Shown piece after piece: positions 55,703-64,000 of a stretch of DNA of 64,000 nucleotides. The stretch lies in the NCBI RefSeq assembly GCF_018128065.1, contig NZ_CP072359.1:1178001-1242000 (forward strand). The letters run 5' to 3'. Each line of letters starts with the position of its first letter. The first letter of the stretch is position 1. This stretch comes from Prevotella melaninogenica. GTDB taxonomy: Bacteria > Bacteroidota > Bacteroidia > Bacteroidales > Bacteroidaceae. A program made the position numbers and the translations under genes. The notes below the pieces were generated by a model that was not told the DNA's origin, did not search any database, and saw only the letters and a program-made list of their open reading frames with translations.

Positions 55703-55802
55703 TTTCTGAATGAAAAATTATGATACTTGCCCTTTTTTTTGTATTTTTGTGGGCAATTTGTCATACTGAATAGAATAATTAAAATCAAATAATAAATCTA
55801 AA

Positions 55803-57950
55803 ATGGCAGCATTAGGAAAAATCAGAAGCAAAGGAGGCATGCTGGTAGCAGCTATCGGTCTTGCCTTGTTTGCATTCTTAGCTGAAGAGGGTTTCCGCTC
55901 TTGTAATGGTATCAAGGGGGAAGCACGTCAGCAGATTGGAGAAATTCTGGGCAAAAAGATTAGTGTTCAGGATTATCAGAAATTGATTGATGAATATCAG
56001 TCAGCAATAAAGTTCACTATGCAACGTGATAACCTCACAGAGCAGGAACTTAACCAAGTAAAGGATCAGGTATGGCAGCAGCTCGTAAGCAATCGTGTTA
56101 TCGAGGCTGATGCTGCAAAAGTTGGTCTTACGGTTACTGAGAATGAATTGCAGAATGTATTAAATGATGGTTCCAACCCAATTTTGGCGCAGACTCCTTT
56201 CGTTAATCAGCAGACTGGTCGTTTTGATGTAAACGCTCTTAAGCAGTTCTTTGACAGCTATAACAAGGCAAAAGCTGCTAAGTCTCCACAGCTTGAGCAG
56301 ATGCAGGCTGTTTATGATTATTGGCTCTTTGTTGAGAAGAATCTTCGCTCACAGTTGCTTGCCCAGAAGTATCAATCACTGCTTGCAAGCTGTGTTCTCT
56401 CAAACAAAGCAGAGGCTAAGATGGCCTTTAAGGACAACAACGAAGAGAGCCAAATTCAGTTGGCATCTTTAGCTTACAGTACTGTAAAGGATGCTGATGT
56501 TAAGGTTACTGACGGAGACCTTAAGGCAAAGTATGAAGAACTAAAGCCAGCTTTCCGTCAGAATGTTGAGACACGTGATATTAAGTTTGTTGACTTCCAG
56601 ATTAAGGCAAGCACTGTTGACCGCAATCAGGTTGTTAAGGAGATGAATGAATTCCAGAAGCAGCTTGCTTCTGCTGAGGATCCAGCTGCTGTTGTTAGCA
56701 AGAGTGGCTCTGAGATTTCTTATCTCGGTCTCCCTGTAAGCAGCAAAGCTTATCAGCAGTATCCTGATATAGCATCAAAGATTGATTCTCTTTCAGTGGG
56801 AACAACAGGTGTAACAGAGAATAAGCAGGACAACACATTGAATATTATCCGTGTACTTTCAAAGGCACAGTTGGCAGACTCTATTCAGTTCCGACAGATT
56901 AATATTGCAGCAGCTACTATCGAAGAAGCACGTGCTAAAGCTGATTCAATCCAAAAGGCATTGGCTGGTGGTGCAGACTTCGACGCACTTGCAAAGCGTT
57001 ATGGTCAGACTGGTGAGAAAGTCTGGTTTACAGGTCAGCAGTATGAAATGGCTCCAAGTATGAGTCAGGATAATCGTACATTTGTGAATGCCTTGCTCAA
57101 TGGTGAGGTAAATGCAACTCAGAACCTTTCTCTTGCACAGGGTAGCATAATTCTGCAAGTACTTGATAAAAAGAATTTCACAACTAAGACTACTGCTGCT
57201 GTTATCAAGAAGGTTATAGATTTCTCTAAGGCAACACGCAGCGATGCTTACAATAAGTTCTCTGAGTTTGTTGCTAAGAGTACTAACGTAGCTGACCTTG
57301 AGAAGAACGCTCCTAAGTCAGGCTATCAAGTGCAGTCACTCAACGACATTTCTACAGCAGAGCATTATGTTGCAGGTATTCAAGGTACACGTGATGCACT
57401 TAAGTGGCTCTTTGAGGCTAAGCAGGGTGATGTATCACCCCTATACGAGTGCGGTAACAATGATCATCTCTTGGTTATCGCTTTGACAGCTGTTCATCCA
57501 AAGGGTTATCGTGCATGGGATGACGCACAGGTGAAGGAGATTCTCAAACGTGAGGTAATAAAGGATAAGAAGGCCGAAAAGCTCATGGCTAAGCTCAAGG
57601 GTGTAAACTCTATCGCTGCAGCTCAGGCAAAGGGTGCTAAAGTCACTCCTGTAAACCAAATTACTTTCTCTGCTCCTGCTTTCGTACAGGCAACAGGTTC
57701 TGTTGAGCCAGCTCTTTCTGGCGCAGTAGCTGGTACTGCAGCTGGCAAGTTCTCTAAGGCACCTGTGAAAGGTAACGCTGGCGTTTACGTATTCCAAGTT
57801 GAAAAGAAAGCTATGCGTGCAGGTTCTAAGTATAATGAGACTTTGACAATGCAGCAGGATGCTCAGATGAATATGCAGTTAGTAGGCAACTTCATGCAGG
57901 ATCTTATCCTCAAAGCAAACGTTGTTGATAATCGTTACCTTTTCTTCTAA
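55803..57950 (+). CDS. PpiD/SurA-like peptidylprolyl isomerase
   Basis: A 715-residue membrane-anchored periplasmic chaperone/isomerase: N-terminal helix (about residues 12-28, GMLVAAIGLALFAFLAEEGF), a SurA_N-like region with VWQQLVSNRVIEADA, and one or two PpiC domains (about residues 350-455 and 530-650; for example FRQINIAAATIEEARAKADS and DFDALAKRYGQTGEKVW). It helps fold or deliver outer-membrane proteins. A strong terminator follows. Confidence 0.9.
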   Translation: MAALGKIRSKGGMLVAAIGLALFAFLAEEGFRSCNGIKGEARQQIGEILGKKISVQDYQKLIDEYQSAIKFTMQRDNLTEQELNQVKDQVWQQLVSNRVIEADAAKVGLTVTENELQNVLNDGSNPILAQTPFVNQQTGRFDVNALKQFFDSYNKAKAAKSPQLEQMQAVYDYWLFVEKNLRSQLLAQKYQSLLASCVLSNKAEAKMAFKDNNEESQIQLASLAYSTVKDADVKVTDGDLKAKYEELKPAFRQNVETRDIKFVDFQIKASTVDRNQVVKEMNEFQKQLASAEDPAAVVSKSGSEISYLGLPVSSKAYQQYPDIASKIDSLSVGTTGVTENKQDNTLNIIRVLSKAQLADSIQFRQINIAAATIEEARAKADSIQKALAGGADFDALAKRYGQTGEKVWFTGQQYEMAPSMSQDNRTFVNALLNGEVNATQNLSLAQGSIILQVLDKKNFTTKTTAAVIKKVIDFSKATRSDAYNKFSEFVAKSTNVADLEKNAPKSGYQVQSLNDISTAEHYVAGIQGTRDALKWLFEAKQGDVSPLYECGNNDHLLVIALTAVHPKGYRAWDDAQVKEILKREVIKDKKAEKLMAKLKGVNSIAAAQAKGAKVTPVNQITFSAPAFVQATGSVEPALSGAVAGTAAGKFSKAPVKGNAGVYVFQVEKKAMRAGSKYNETLTMQQDAQMNMQLVGNFMQDLILKANVVDNRYLFF

Positions 57951-58402
57951 GGGATAATAATACATTGTAATATATAAGACGGATGTACTATCAAAGTACA
58001 TCCGTTTTTTTACTTAATATTGTTACTAAATTCATAATTATTCTTTGTAGCTTTTTGGTATATGAATAAAAAGTCTCAGTAGGATAAAGGTGGGGAAAAG
58101 GTACACAAAAAGGCTAATTATAAAAAGTCCTTCCAAATTTTGGAAGGATAAGTGTTCCCAAATAAGAGAGATATTATTACAGATAATACAAGAATGTTTT
58201 TTTTAGTTTGCTGTCACTTTTAACATTTTATGAATATTATTATAATATAACAAGTTAAGTATCTACTATAAGTGATAGGAATGACAGGAAATTAAGTTTA
58301 TGGCTTGCTCGGTAAAACGAAATCGGCTAATTGATTTAGATACTTTGCTGGTCTTTTCGACCATGCCATCTATTATATAGTTTAGCCTATTACAAAAGAT
58401 GC
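57951..58402. other. 452-nt gap between convergent genes
   Basis: Holds the PPIase terminator (57979-58011) and a perfect inverted repeat at 58128-58148 (tccttccaaa/tttggaagga), of unknown purpose. No gene or dispersed repeat copy seen. Confidence 0.5.
57979..58011 (+). terminator. PPIase terminator
   Basis: Stem acggatgtact/agtacatccgt, 5-nt loop, then a T-run, 29 nt after the stop. Confidence 0.9.
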
Positions 58403-59701
58403 TTATTTACTTGTTGTCTGCTTTTCGCGTGCTGTTTTAATTCTATCTTGAATCATCTGATAGTGCGAGATTGCATGCTTACGTGCATTGATAATTTGGA
58501 ATCTATAGACAAAGCAGGTTGTTACAAAATACACAGCTGCTTGAATCCATAACGCACGCACTTCAGGCAGTATGTCATCAATAGTTGCACCCATTGATGC
58601 TATTCGTAGATAGCCACGAACACCAAAGGTTGAAGGAATAAGCCAACTAAACCCTTGCCATCCACCAGGAATATTACTCTGTGGCCATGAAACTCCAGTA
58701 AGGAAAAGGAAAGGAATGGATGTAAAGACTACTAAAAGCATTACATTCTCACGATAACGTACAAGACAAGAGATTGTCATACCAAAGAAAATAACCGCTA
58801 ATAGATATGGCAAGAGAAGGCAAAAGAGATCAGCAGGGCGAGCCAGCATCGTGAAATTGAATAAATGGGGGACAACCATTGTGATATAAGCCGACATCAC
58901 GCTATAAATCATGAAATAACAAGAGGATTTACCAAGTACAATCTTCATGATACCATTATAGTGTTTACCAATAGGAACAAGGTCTTGGAATCGGTTGTTT
59001 TCACGTGCAGTACCTGCCGATAGACCAATACCAAGAAGCAAAGTCTGCTGAAGAATAAGAATCAATACACCTGGTAGGATAGCATTACCATAGCCACCTG
59101 TTGTATTAAAGATGGGTTCAGCATCTACGATCATTGGTTCAGTGCTTACTTCTTCATCCCGTTTCGTAAACGATAAATCTTGTTTCTTTTTTATATCAGT
59201 CCCCATTTCCATTGATACCGCCAATGCAGTCTGGTAGATTGCCTTATAGGTAAGCATCAGACTCATATCACAATAGACACTTACGTATGCCTTTTCTCCA
59301 CGATGCAAAGTGCGGTCAAAATCACTTGGAAAATAAAGTACACCATGTACAGCTTGCTTCCCTACCAATGTTTCTGCTTCCTTTAGATTATTACAATAGT
59401 AGGCGGCTCGCACATCGGGTGATGCATCGAAATCTTGAATAAACTCACGAGAAGAGGCGGAGTGAGACAAATCTACAATAGCTACAGGCACCTCACGCAC
59501 CACTTCATTGTTATATATCCATGAATAAAGAAGAGGATAAGCCAAAGGAACAAGAAGGAAGAATATTAAAACTCCTTCGTCCTTAATCGTACTTTTTGTT
59601 TCCAACCACCATATATAACAAAGAGAAGAAATAAAACTCAGTGCTCCTGAGCTTGCTTTCTTTTTATTAATCGGTTTTATTGTTTTCTCCGTATCTGACA
59701 T
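58403..59701 (-). CDS. ABC-2 type permease, second subunit
   Basis: A 432-residue ABC-2-type (YhhJ/YbhR-like) membrane protein: one N-terminal helix near residue 45, a large extracytoplasmic domain (about 70-215), and five or so C-terminal helices. Motifs such as PVAIVDLSHSASSREFIQDF and YLRIASMGATIDDI fit the family. It starts 131 nt after the other permease gene. No ATPase is linked. Confidence 0.85.
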   Translation of the reverse strand: MSDTEKTIKPINKKKASSGALSFISSLCYIWWLETKSTIKDEGVLIFFLLVPLAYPLLYSWIYNNEVVREVPVAIVDLSHSASSREFIQDFDASPDVRAAYYCNNLKEAETLVGKQAVHGVLYFPSDFDRTLHRGEKAYVSVYCDMSLMLTYKAIYQTALAVSMEMGTDIKKKQDLSFTKRDEEVSTEPMIVDAEPIFNTTGGYGNAILPGVLILILQQTLLLGIGLSAGTARENNRFQDLVPIGKHYNGIMKIVLGKSSCYFMIYSVMSAYITMVVPHLFNFTMLARPADLFCLLLPYLLAVIFFGMTISCLVRYRENVMLLVVFTSIPFLFLTGVSWPQSNIPGGWQGFSWLIPSTFGVRGYLRIASMGATIDDILPEVRALWIQAAVYFVTTCFVYRFQIINARKHAISHYQMIQDRIKTAREKQTTSK

Positions 59702-59832
59702 AATTGCAATTTATTGAGTCTTCGTCTATGAGAGGTTATTTAGAGGTTTAATAGAGGAATAGATTATGAAGGGTCCATTTCCTCTTTAATCTTCTGTAGG
59801 TATTTCTCCTATTATAAGATAAGACATAGTCC

Positions 59833-61014
59833 TTATGGAATATACACATACTCTACCATAGCCCGTTTTATATTTCTAATCACAAGGATTGGAAGTGACG
59901 CAAAGATAACCAATGCTAACACATTAACCCAGGCATCAATCAACGGATAACCATTGAAGATACATATTTGATAAATCATATAATAATGGCGCAGTGGGAT
60001 AGTCTGAGCCAATGCTTCAATCATACCATCCATTGCAAAAAGTGGAAAGGTTGCACCACAAGCTGAGAAGCCTACTACCGCCCAAAGAGAACATACACTC
60101 ATTGACATTCGCAAGGATGGCATCAGTCCGAAGACGAAAACTCCAAAGCCTTGTGACGACAATACGGTGAGAAGGGCAAGGAAAATAATCGTATGTAGAC
60201 CACCAGAGTGTGGAAAATTTAGGTGACCATATATATACCATTCATACCCTAAAAAGATGGTTAAAAATATGAGCGTCTGTGGTAACAGTTTACCCGTAAG
60301 GGCAATAAGAATATGATTTCCTGCCATTGACATCCATTCTTTAGCTCGTCCAAACTTTAATTCTGTACCAATAGAGTAGGCTGTAATAAGAAACATAAAC
60401 AGTAATAGAATACCAGGAATCATGACAGTACTCAAATAAACATTATAGTTCATCCAAGGATTGCCTACCATGTGAACATCAAGTACAATAGGTTGAATGA
60501 TTGTTTTAATCTCATCGGAAGTCTTTCCAAGCATCTGCAACTTAGCTGCACCAACAGCTGCTGAACTAAGTGTCGTAACGGTTTTGAGGTCTTTGAAAAG
60601 CATACCGCCTGCAACAAGTGACACATTACTATAATAGAAAGATATCTCAGGTTGACGTTGAGAAATGAGCTTTGCCGTTGTTCCTTCTGGGATATAGAGG
60701 AAACCGTATATTTCATTACGCTGTATGGCCTTACGTGCTTCAGCAACATTGGTGTAATGACCTGCTACACGTGTGTTTTGGAAAGCATCTAACTGACGAA
60801 TCATGGCACGTGTAACTGAAGTGTTATCATAATCAACCACTCCACATGGTAGCTTCTCTGGCTGTCCCTCATTCATCAATGAAGTAAAGAAGAAGATAAT
60901 GACAAGAGGAAAAACCACCATACAACAGATGTATATAGGGTTATGTATCATCAATCCTACTTCACGTGCAGAAAGATTGATAAGTCTTCTTATGTATATG
61001 AGTAATTTCTTCAT
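59833..61014 (-). CDS. ABC-2 type permease, first subunit
   Basis: A 393-residue permease with the same layout as its neighbour: N-terminal helix (about residues 22-45), periplasmic domain with LPCGVVDYDNTSVTRAM, and C-terminal helices (GILLLFMFLITAYSIGTEL and further). The two probably form a heterodimer that exports a small hydrophobic compound together with HlyD and TolC partners, by analogy with YhiI/YhhJ; the substrate is not known. Confidence 0.85.
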   Translation of the reverse strand: MKKLLIYIRRLINLSAREVGLMIHNPIYICCMVVFPLVIIFFFTSLMNEGQPEKLPCGVVDYDNTSVTRAMIRQLDAFQNTRVAGHYTNVAEARKAIQRNEIYGFLYIPEGTTAKLISQRQPEISFYYSNVSLVAGGMLFKDLKTVTTLSSAAVGAAKLQMLGKTSDEIKTIIQPIVLDVHMVGNPWMNYNVYLSTVMIPGILLLFMFLITAYSIGTELKFGRAKEWMSMAGNHILIALTGKLLPQTLIFLTIFLGYEWYIYGHLNFPHSGGLHTIIFLALLTVLSSQGFGVFVFGLMPSLRMSMSVCSLWAVVGFSACGATFPLFAMDGMIEALAQTIPLRHYYMIYQICIFNGYPLIDAWVNVLALVIFASLPILVIRNIKRAMVEYVYIP

Positions 61015-61280
61015 TATGATTAAAAAGACTCCTCAACTCCTTCTATAAAGGGGTATTACACGAGGAGAACGAGCTTTAAATTCCTTTGATAGATGGTCTT
61101 TAAATAATAGAAGTTTAATAGTTTATCAGCAAAGTATGCCCCCTCAAGCATTGGTGTTAGACCTTCGCACAATTGGTGCTTACCATCAACACCACATGTG
61201 TTTACCCTCAACACATCAGTATAAAATACTAAGAGAGTTTTATTTTTGCCATTATTCGACAACGAATACCCCATTAGGTA

Positions 61281-61310
61281 ACTCCCCTCCTTTGGAGGGG
61301 TTGGGGGAGG
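61281..61310 (-). terminator. GC-rich palindrome after the HlyD gene
   Basis: cccctcc-ttt-ggagggg with an outer ctcccc/ggggag pairing, 3 nt beyond the HlyD stop. Such palindromes recur in Bacteroidetes genomes; it may be a terminator or mRNA stabiliser. Confidence 0.5.
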
Positions 61311-61312
61311 TC

Positions 61313-62299
61313 CTACTTCTTTAATATCAACGACATGCCAGGTTTCAAACCTTCAACCTTCTTTATTGGTTTTGCTTTTACTTGGAATGTCTTTAAATCA
61401 TATTGTCCGTTGGTCTTAGTCGCCTTCCACACAGCGTAAGAACCTTTATCCTTCAAGGAAGTTACACGCAGTTCGATGGTCTTGTCAAGAGCAGGAACAA
61501 AGGCTTTAAGCAATGTCCCAACCTTCATATTCTTGAGTTGATCCTCACGAACATTAAAAGTACCCCATATATCATCAACCATAGAGATACTCATAATAGG
61601 ACTACCTAAGCCAACAAGTTCTCCCACTTTGGGATAGATTGTTTCTACTTCTCCATCTTCTGTTGCACGCTGTACAGTTTCTTTCAACACTGAGCGAACA
61701 ACATCAATGGCTGAACGTGCAGCTTGGGCTTGCTTCTTTGCAGCCTCTTTTGTTTCTTTCTGTGCACCATTTTTAGCAAGTTCCCACTGCGACTTAGCAA
61801 CCTCGACGCCAGCTTTCGTTGCCTCGTATGCAGCCATAGCCTCGTCACGTTTCTGTGCACTCATCACGCCTTCATCATATAATCGTTGCATACGACCATA
61901 GGTCTTTTCGGCAATACTATTTGCAGCAATCGCTTGCTGATAAATCTGATAGGCACTTTCAACCGTTTCACGACGAGTAGGACCTTCTGTCAAGGCACTC
62001 AATGCGTCAGTTGCACCAGCAGCAGCTTCTGCCACTTTCTCTTGTGTATCTGCCTCGGGAATAGCTAATGTTGCAAGGATATCTCCCTTATGGACAACGT
62101 CACCTTCCTTTACTTTTATATCGGTAATACGTCCAGGGTACTTACAAGCAACACGGTATTCGCTTACTTCAACTTCTCCTTGTATAACTTCATCAGTACG
62201 ATCAATCGTAAAATAACCAATAATGGCTACAATAACGACCACTGAGACAAAGCCTAAGACGGCTAAGAGGATGTTATTATGTTGTGATTTTGCTGACAT
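61313..62299 (-). CDS. HlyD-family membrane fusion protein
   Basis: A 328-residue periplasmic adaptor: N-terminal helix (about 12-30), biotinyl-lipoyl-like domain (YRVACKYPGRITDIKVKEGD), a long alpha-helical hairpin (about residues 90-190, Ala/Lys/Glu-rich), then a beta-barrel with DIWGTFNVREDQL. It connects the inner-membrane permeases to the TolC-like gene upstream. Separated from the first permease by 298 nt. Confidence 0.9.
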   Translation of the reverse strand: MSAKSQHNNILLAVLGFVSVVVIVAIIGYFTIDRTDEVIQGEVEVSEYRVACKYPGRITDIKVKEGDVVHKGDILATLAIPEADTQEKVAEAAAGATDALSALTEGPTRRETVESAYQIYQQAIAANSIAEKTYGRMQRLYDEGVMSAQKRDEAMAAYEATKAGVEVAKSQWELAKNGAQKETKEAAKKQAQAARSAIDVVRSVLKETVQRATEDGEVETIYPKVGELVGLGSPIMSISMVDDIWGTFNVREDQLKNMKVGTLLKAFVPALDKTIELRVTSLKDKGSYAVWKATKTNGQYDLKTFQVKAKPIKKVEGLKPGMSLILKK

Positions 62300-62418
62300 A
62301 GTTCTATGAGGTTTGATTTTTTAATATTAAATATTTTATTCTTCTAAAAGCATTTTTTAGAGTTGAGTTTATGACATTTTATCATATTGATAGTATAAAC
62401 CTAAACTTCAAACTTCCA

Positions 62419-63924
62419 TTATAGTTCACCAAGTGCCTTCTGCAATCCTGCCTGTGCTAATTTAACACTAATCTCCGCATCAATAATTGCCATACGTGCA
62501 GTTTGCCAAGCCGTCTGCGCTGCCATGACTTCTGTAACAGTCATTACACCCTCCTTAAAGCCTACATTGGCACAACGTAAGTTCTCTTCTGCTGCTGCCA
62601 TATTCTTATGAGAGGTAGCAAGTTGTTTGTTAGCATCTTTAAGTCGGAGTCTATTCTGTTCAATTTCCAAATCTATCTTCTTACGTACATCAACCATTTC
62701 CATCTGTGCTATACTTGTAGCTGTCTTGCTCGCACGAATCTTATATTTGTTTTCTCCCCAAGTCCATACTGGTACTTGAACAGTCACTCCAATGTTCCAT
62801 AAATCTGTAAAGCGCTTCTGGAAGCCATTAAAGAGATTTGGATTCGATACGGAATAGCCAGCAGTTAAAAGTACGTGAGGAAGATAGAGCGAACGAATAA
62901 GTTTTGTATTTTGTTTGCTCATATCAATTGCATTCTGCAAGAGTCGTAACTCTGGACGAGACTCCATAAGCCTTGTAGTATCTGAAGCAGAGGGCATGTA
63001 ATTGTCAAACTGTGTAGATGGGGTAGGAGGAAGGTCAGCATCTCCTTCATCTGATAACTGTATGTCGCCATTTAACTCAAGACCACAAAGTTCGCACAAT
63101 GCCATCTTTGCCAATGAAACACCACTTTGAATACGGGCAATCTGCATATCAGCAGTATTAACTACTACCTCAACTTTTAAACCATCAGCTCGTGTAGCCA
63201 CACCTTCACGTATCATCTTCTTGACATCCTCATTTAGTTTTTGTGCTAAGTCGCGATAACGTATTGCTAAAGCCTCTTTCTTCTTTAAGGAAATAGCAAG
63301 CCAATACGCATTGTCAACTCCGTAGAGTACTAACTGGCGCTTAAGGCTAATATTATTCTGTGCAACCTGCTCTCCAATAGCCGCCATATCGTTTGCAGCT
63401 TTGATAGCCCCACCCATATAAATAGGTTGATTTACAACAATACCACCTGCATAAACATTCTTTGTGTTTGAACGAAATGCATCATTAATACGCTGTCCGA
63501 TATTATTTCCTGCCTGAGCGAGTGGTGTAGCAACATTGCTGAAAAGCTGACCAAGCTGCTGAGTCATCTGTGGACTAAGAATACCTTGTTGTGCAAGTGA
63601 GTTGAGATTCTGACTAATCTGACCACCTAACTGACCAAATGTATTTGTTCCAAGATTACTAAAAGAAATCTTCTGCTCATCACTGAGAAGTGAAATCTCA
63701 CGTGAAAAGTGCTGATACCCAGCGAGTGCATCAACACGTGGAAGATACTTAGTCTTAGCTACCTTACGAGTATTCTCCGCTACATCTATAGTCATCCGAG
63801 ATACCTTTAATTGGCGATTATTCTGTAAAGCAAGTTCTCGACATTGCTGCAAGGAATACACTGCTTGTGCATGAACACCCAAGGTTGCACCCCAAAACAT
63901 TATTATGGTGAGTATTTTCTTCAT
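62419..63924 (-). CDS. TolC-family outer-membrane efflux protein
   Basis: A 501-residue TolC-like channel: signal peptide (1-19), two OEP repeats of long helices (SLQQCRELALQNNRQLKVSR starts the first; RPELRLLQNAIDMSKQNTKL the second). A Gln/Asn-rich insertion (about residues 85-150) lies in the first repeat. First gene of the exporter cluster, preceded by a promoter at 63953. Confidence 0.92.
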   Translation of the reverse strand: MKKILTIIMFWGATLGVHAQAVYSLQQCRELALQNNRQLKVSRMTIDVAENTRKVAKTKYLPRVDALAGYQHFSREISLLSDEQKISFSNLGTNTFGQLGGQISQNLNSLAQQGILSPQMTQQLGQLFSNVATPLAQAGNNIGQRINDAFRSNTKNVYAGGIVVNQPIYMGGAIKAANDMAAIGEQVAQNNISLKRQLVLYGVDNAYWLAISLKKKEALAIRYRDLAQKLNEDVKKMIREGVATRADGLKVEVVVNTADMQIARIQSGVSLAKMALCELCGLELNGDIQLSDEGDADLPPTPSTQFDNYMPSASDTTRLMESRPELRLLQNAIDMSKQNTKLIRSLYLPHVLLTAGYSVSNPNLFNGFQKRFTDLWNIGVTVQVPVWTWGENKYKIRASKTATSIAQMEMVDVRKKIDLEIEQNRLRLKDANKQLATSHKNMAAAEENLRCANVGFKEGVMTVTEVMAAQTAWQTARMAIIDAEISVKLAQAGLQKALGEL

Positions 63925-63952
63925 TATCTGAATTTCTCAATAAAACTAAATG

Positions 63953-63983
63953 CAAAAATACTCCTTTTACATTGATTAGCAAG
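63953..63983 (-). promoter_or_regulatory. Promoter of the exporter operon
   Basis: On the minus strand a near-consensus CTTG (63980-63983), 19 nt, TATTTTTG (63953-63960), 28 nt before the TolC-like ATG. Confidence 0.55.
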
Positions 63984-64000
63984 AAAAATAGAAGGTGTTA

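Noticed and set aside
58128..58148. Perfect inverted repeat as a terminator of the exporter cluster
   Set aside because: It has a one-base centre, no U-run on either side, and lies 250 nt from the nearest stop codon, so its role is unclear.
61136..61324. 62-codon plus-strand ORF before HlyD
   Set aside because: Runs antisense into the HlyD end and over the GC palindrome; no signals. A weak likeness to 54260-54310 (attggtg, taccatcaa) was too short to call a repeat.

Overview
The window is a chromosomal segment of a Bacteroidales bacterium, most likely Prevotella (inference from protein style and gene order; no database was searched). Pointers are the LpxC/FabZ fusion, a SecA of about 1,100 residues with a SEC-C tail, a GldE-like CorC protein, a DUF4105/Lnb-type protein, and Bacteroidetes-type promoters (TTTG, 19-20 nt, TAnnTTTG) before many genes. 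The DNA is AT-rich and evenly housekeeping in character. I saw no transposase, integrase, phage gene, rRNA or CRISPR array.

Layout. 64-8186 (minus): PBP1A, miaA, the lipid A genes lpxA, lpxC/fabZ and lpxD, and an HD phosphohydrolase. 8425-10229 (plus): a small membrane protein and a sugar-kinase-like/RapZ-C fusion. 10230-11236: a gene-free stretch with hairpins and the first copy of a dispersed repeat. 11237-20784 (minus): MarR/thioredoxin pair, a 65-residue protein with yaaA, an S9 prolyl oligopeptidase, the GDP-fucose pair gmd-fcl, and an M6 metalloprotease. 20794-26048: an EFR1 flavodoxin/ferredoxin protein, then plus-strand comEC-like, truA, an EamA transporter and dapA. 26049-26572 holds a possible minus-strand ncRNA. 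Then come dciA-like/recF (minus), a TPR protein/ribH (plus), radA (minus), and a lipoprotein, a large TPR protein and a DNA alkylation repair-like protein (plus). 35373-40445 (minus): tRNA-Phe, thiL, purine nucleoside phosphorylase, lpxK, sppA. 40541-46088 (plus): glycerate kinase, a secreted 14-repeat MORN protein, glgB and a membrane protein. 46401-52128 (minus): an ABC ATPase overlapping secA, a secreted 122-residue protein, a 55-residue membrane protein and an Lnb-like protein. 52284-57950 (plus): an outer-membrane barrel, lptC, gldE-like and a PpiD/SurA-like PPIase. 58403-63924 (minus): a TolC/HlyD/two-permease exporter.

Envelope biogenesis is the main theme: lipid A synthesis (lpxA, lpxC/fabZ, lpxD, lpxK), LPS export (lptC), peptidoglycan (PBP1A), protein export (secA, sppA, PPIase), lipoprotein acylation (Lnb-like), fucosylated glycans (gmd-fcl) and efflux. 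Replication and repair (recF, DciA-like, radA) and cofactor, amino acid or storage metabolism (ribH, thiL, dapA, glgB) fill the rest.

The observations most worth following up are a dispersed intergenic repeat with 22-bp internal periodicity (four copies, same orientation, three in convergent gaps), a candidate ncRNA at about 26122-26378, the kinase-RapZ fusion, the 116-nt lpxK/PNP overlap, a 55-codon membrane-protein gene beside the Lnb-like gene, and a set of genes whose promoters sit so close to the start codon that their mRNAs may be leaderless.
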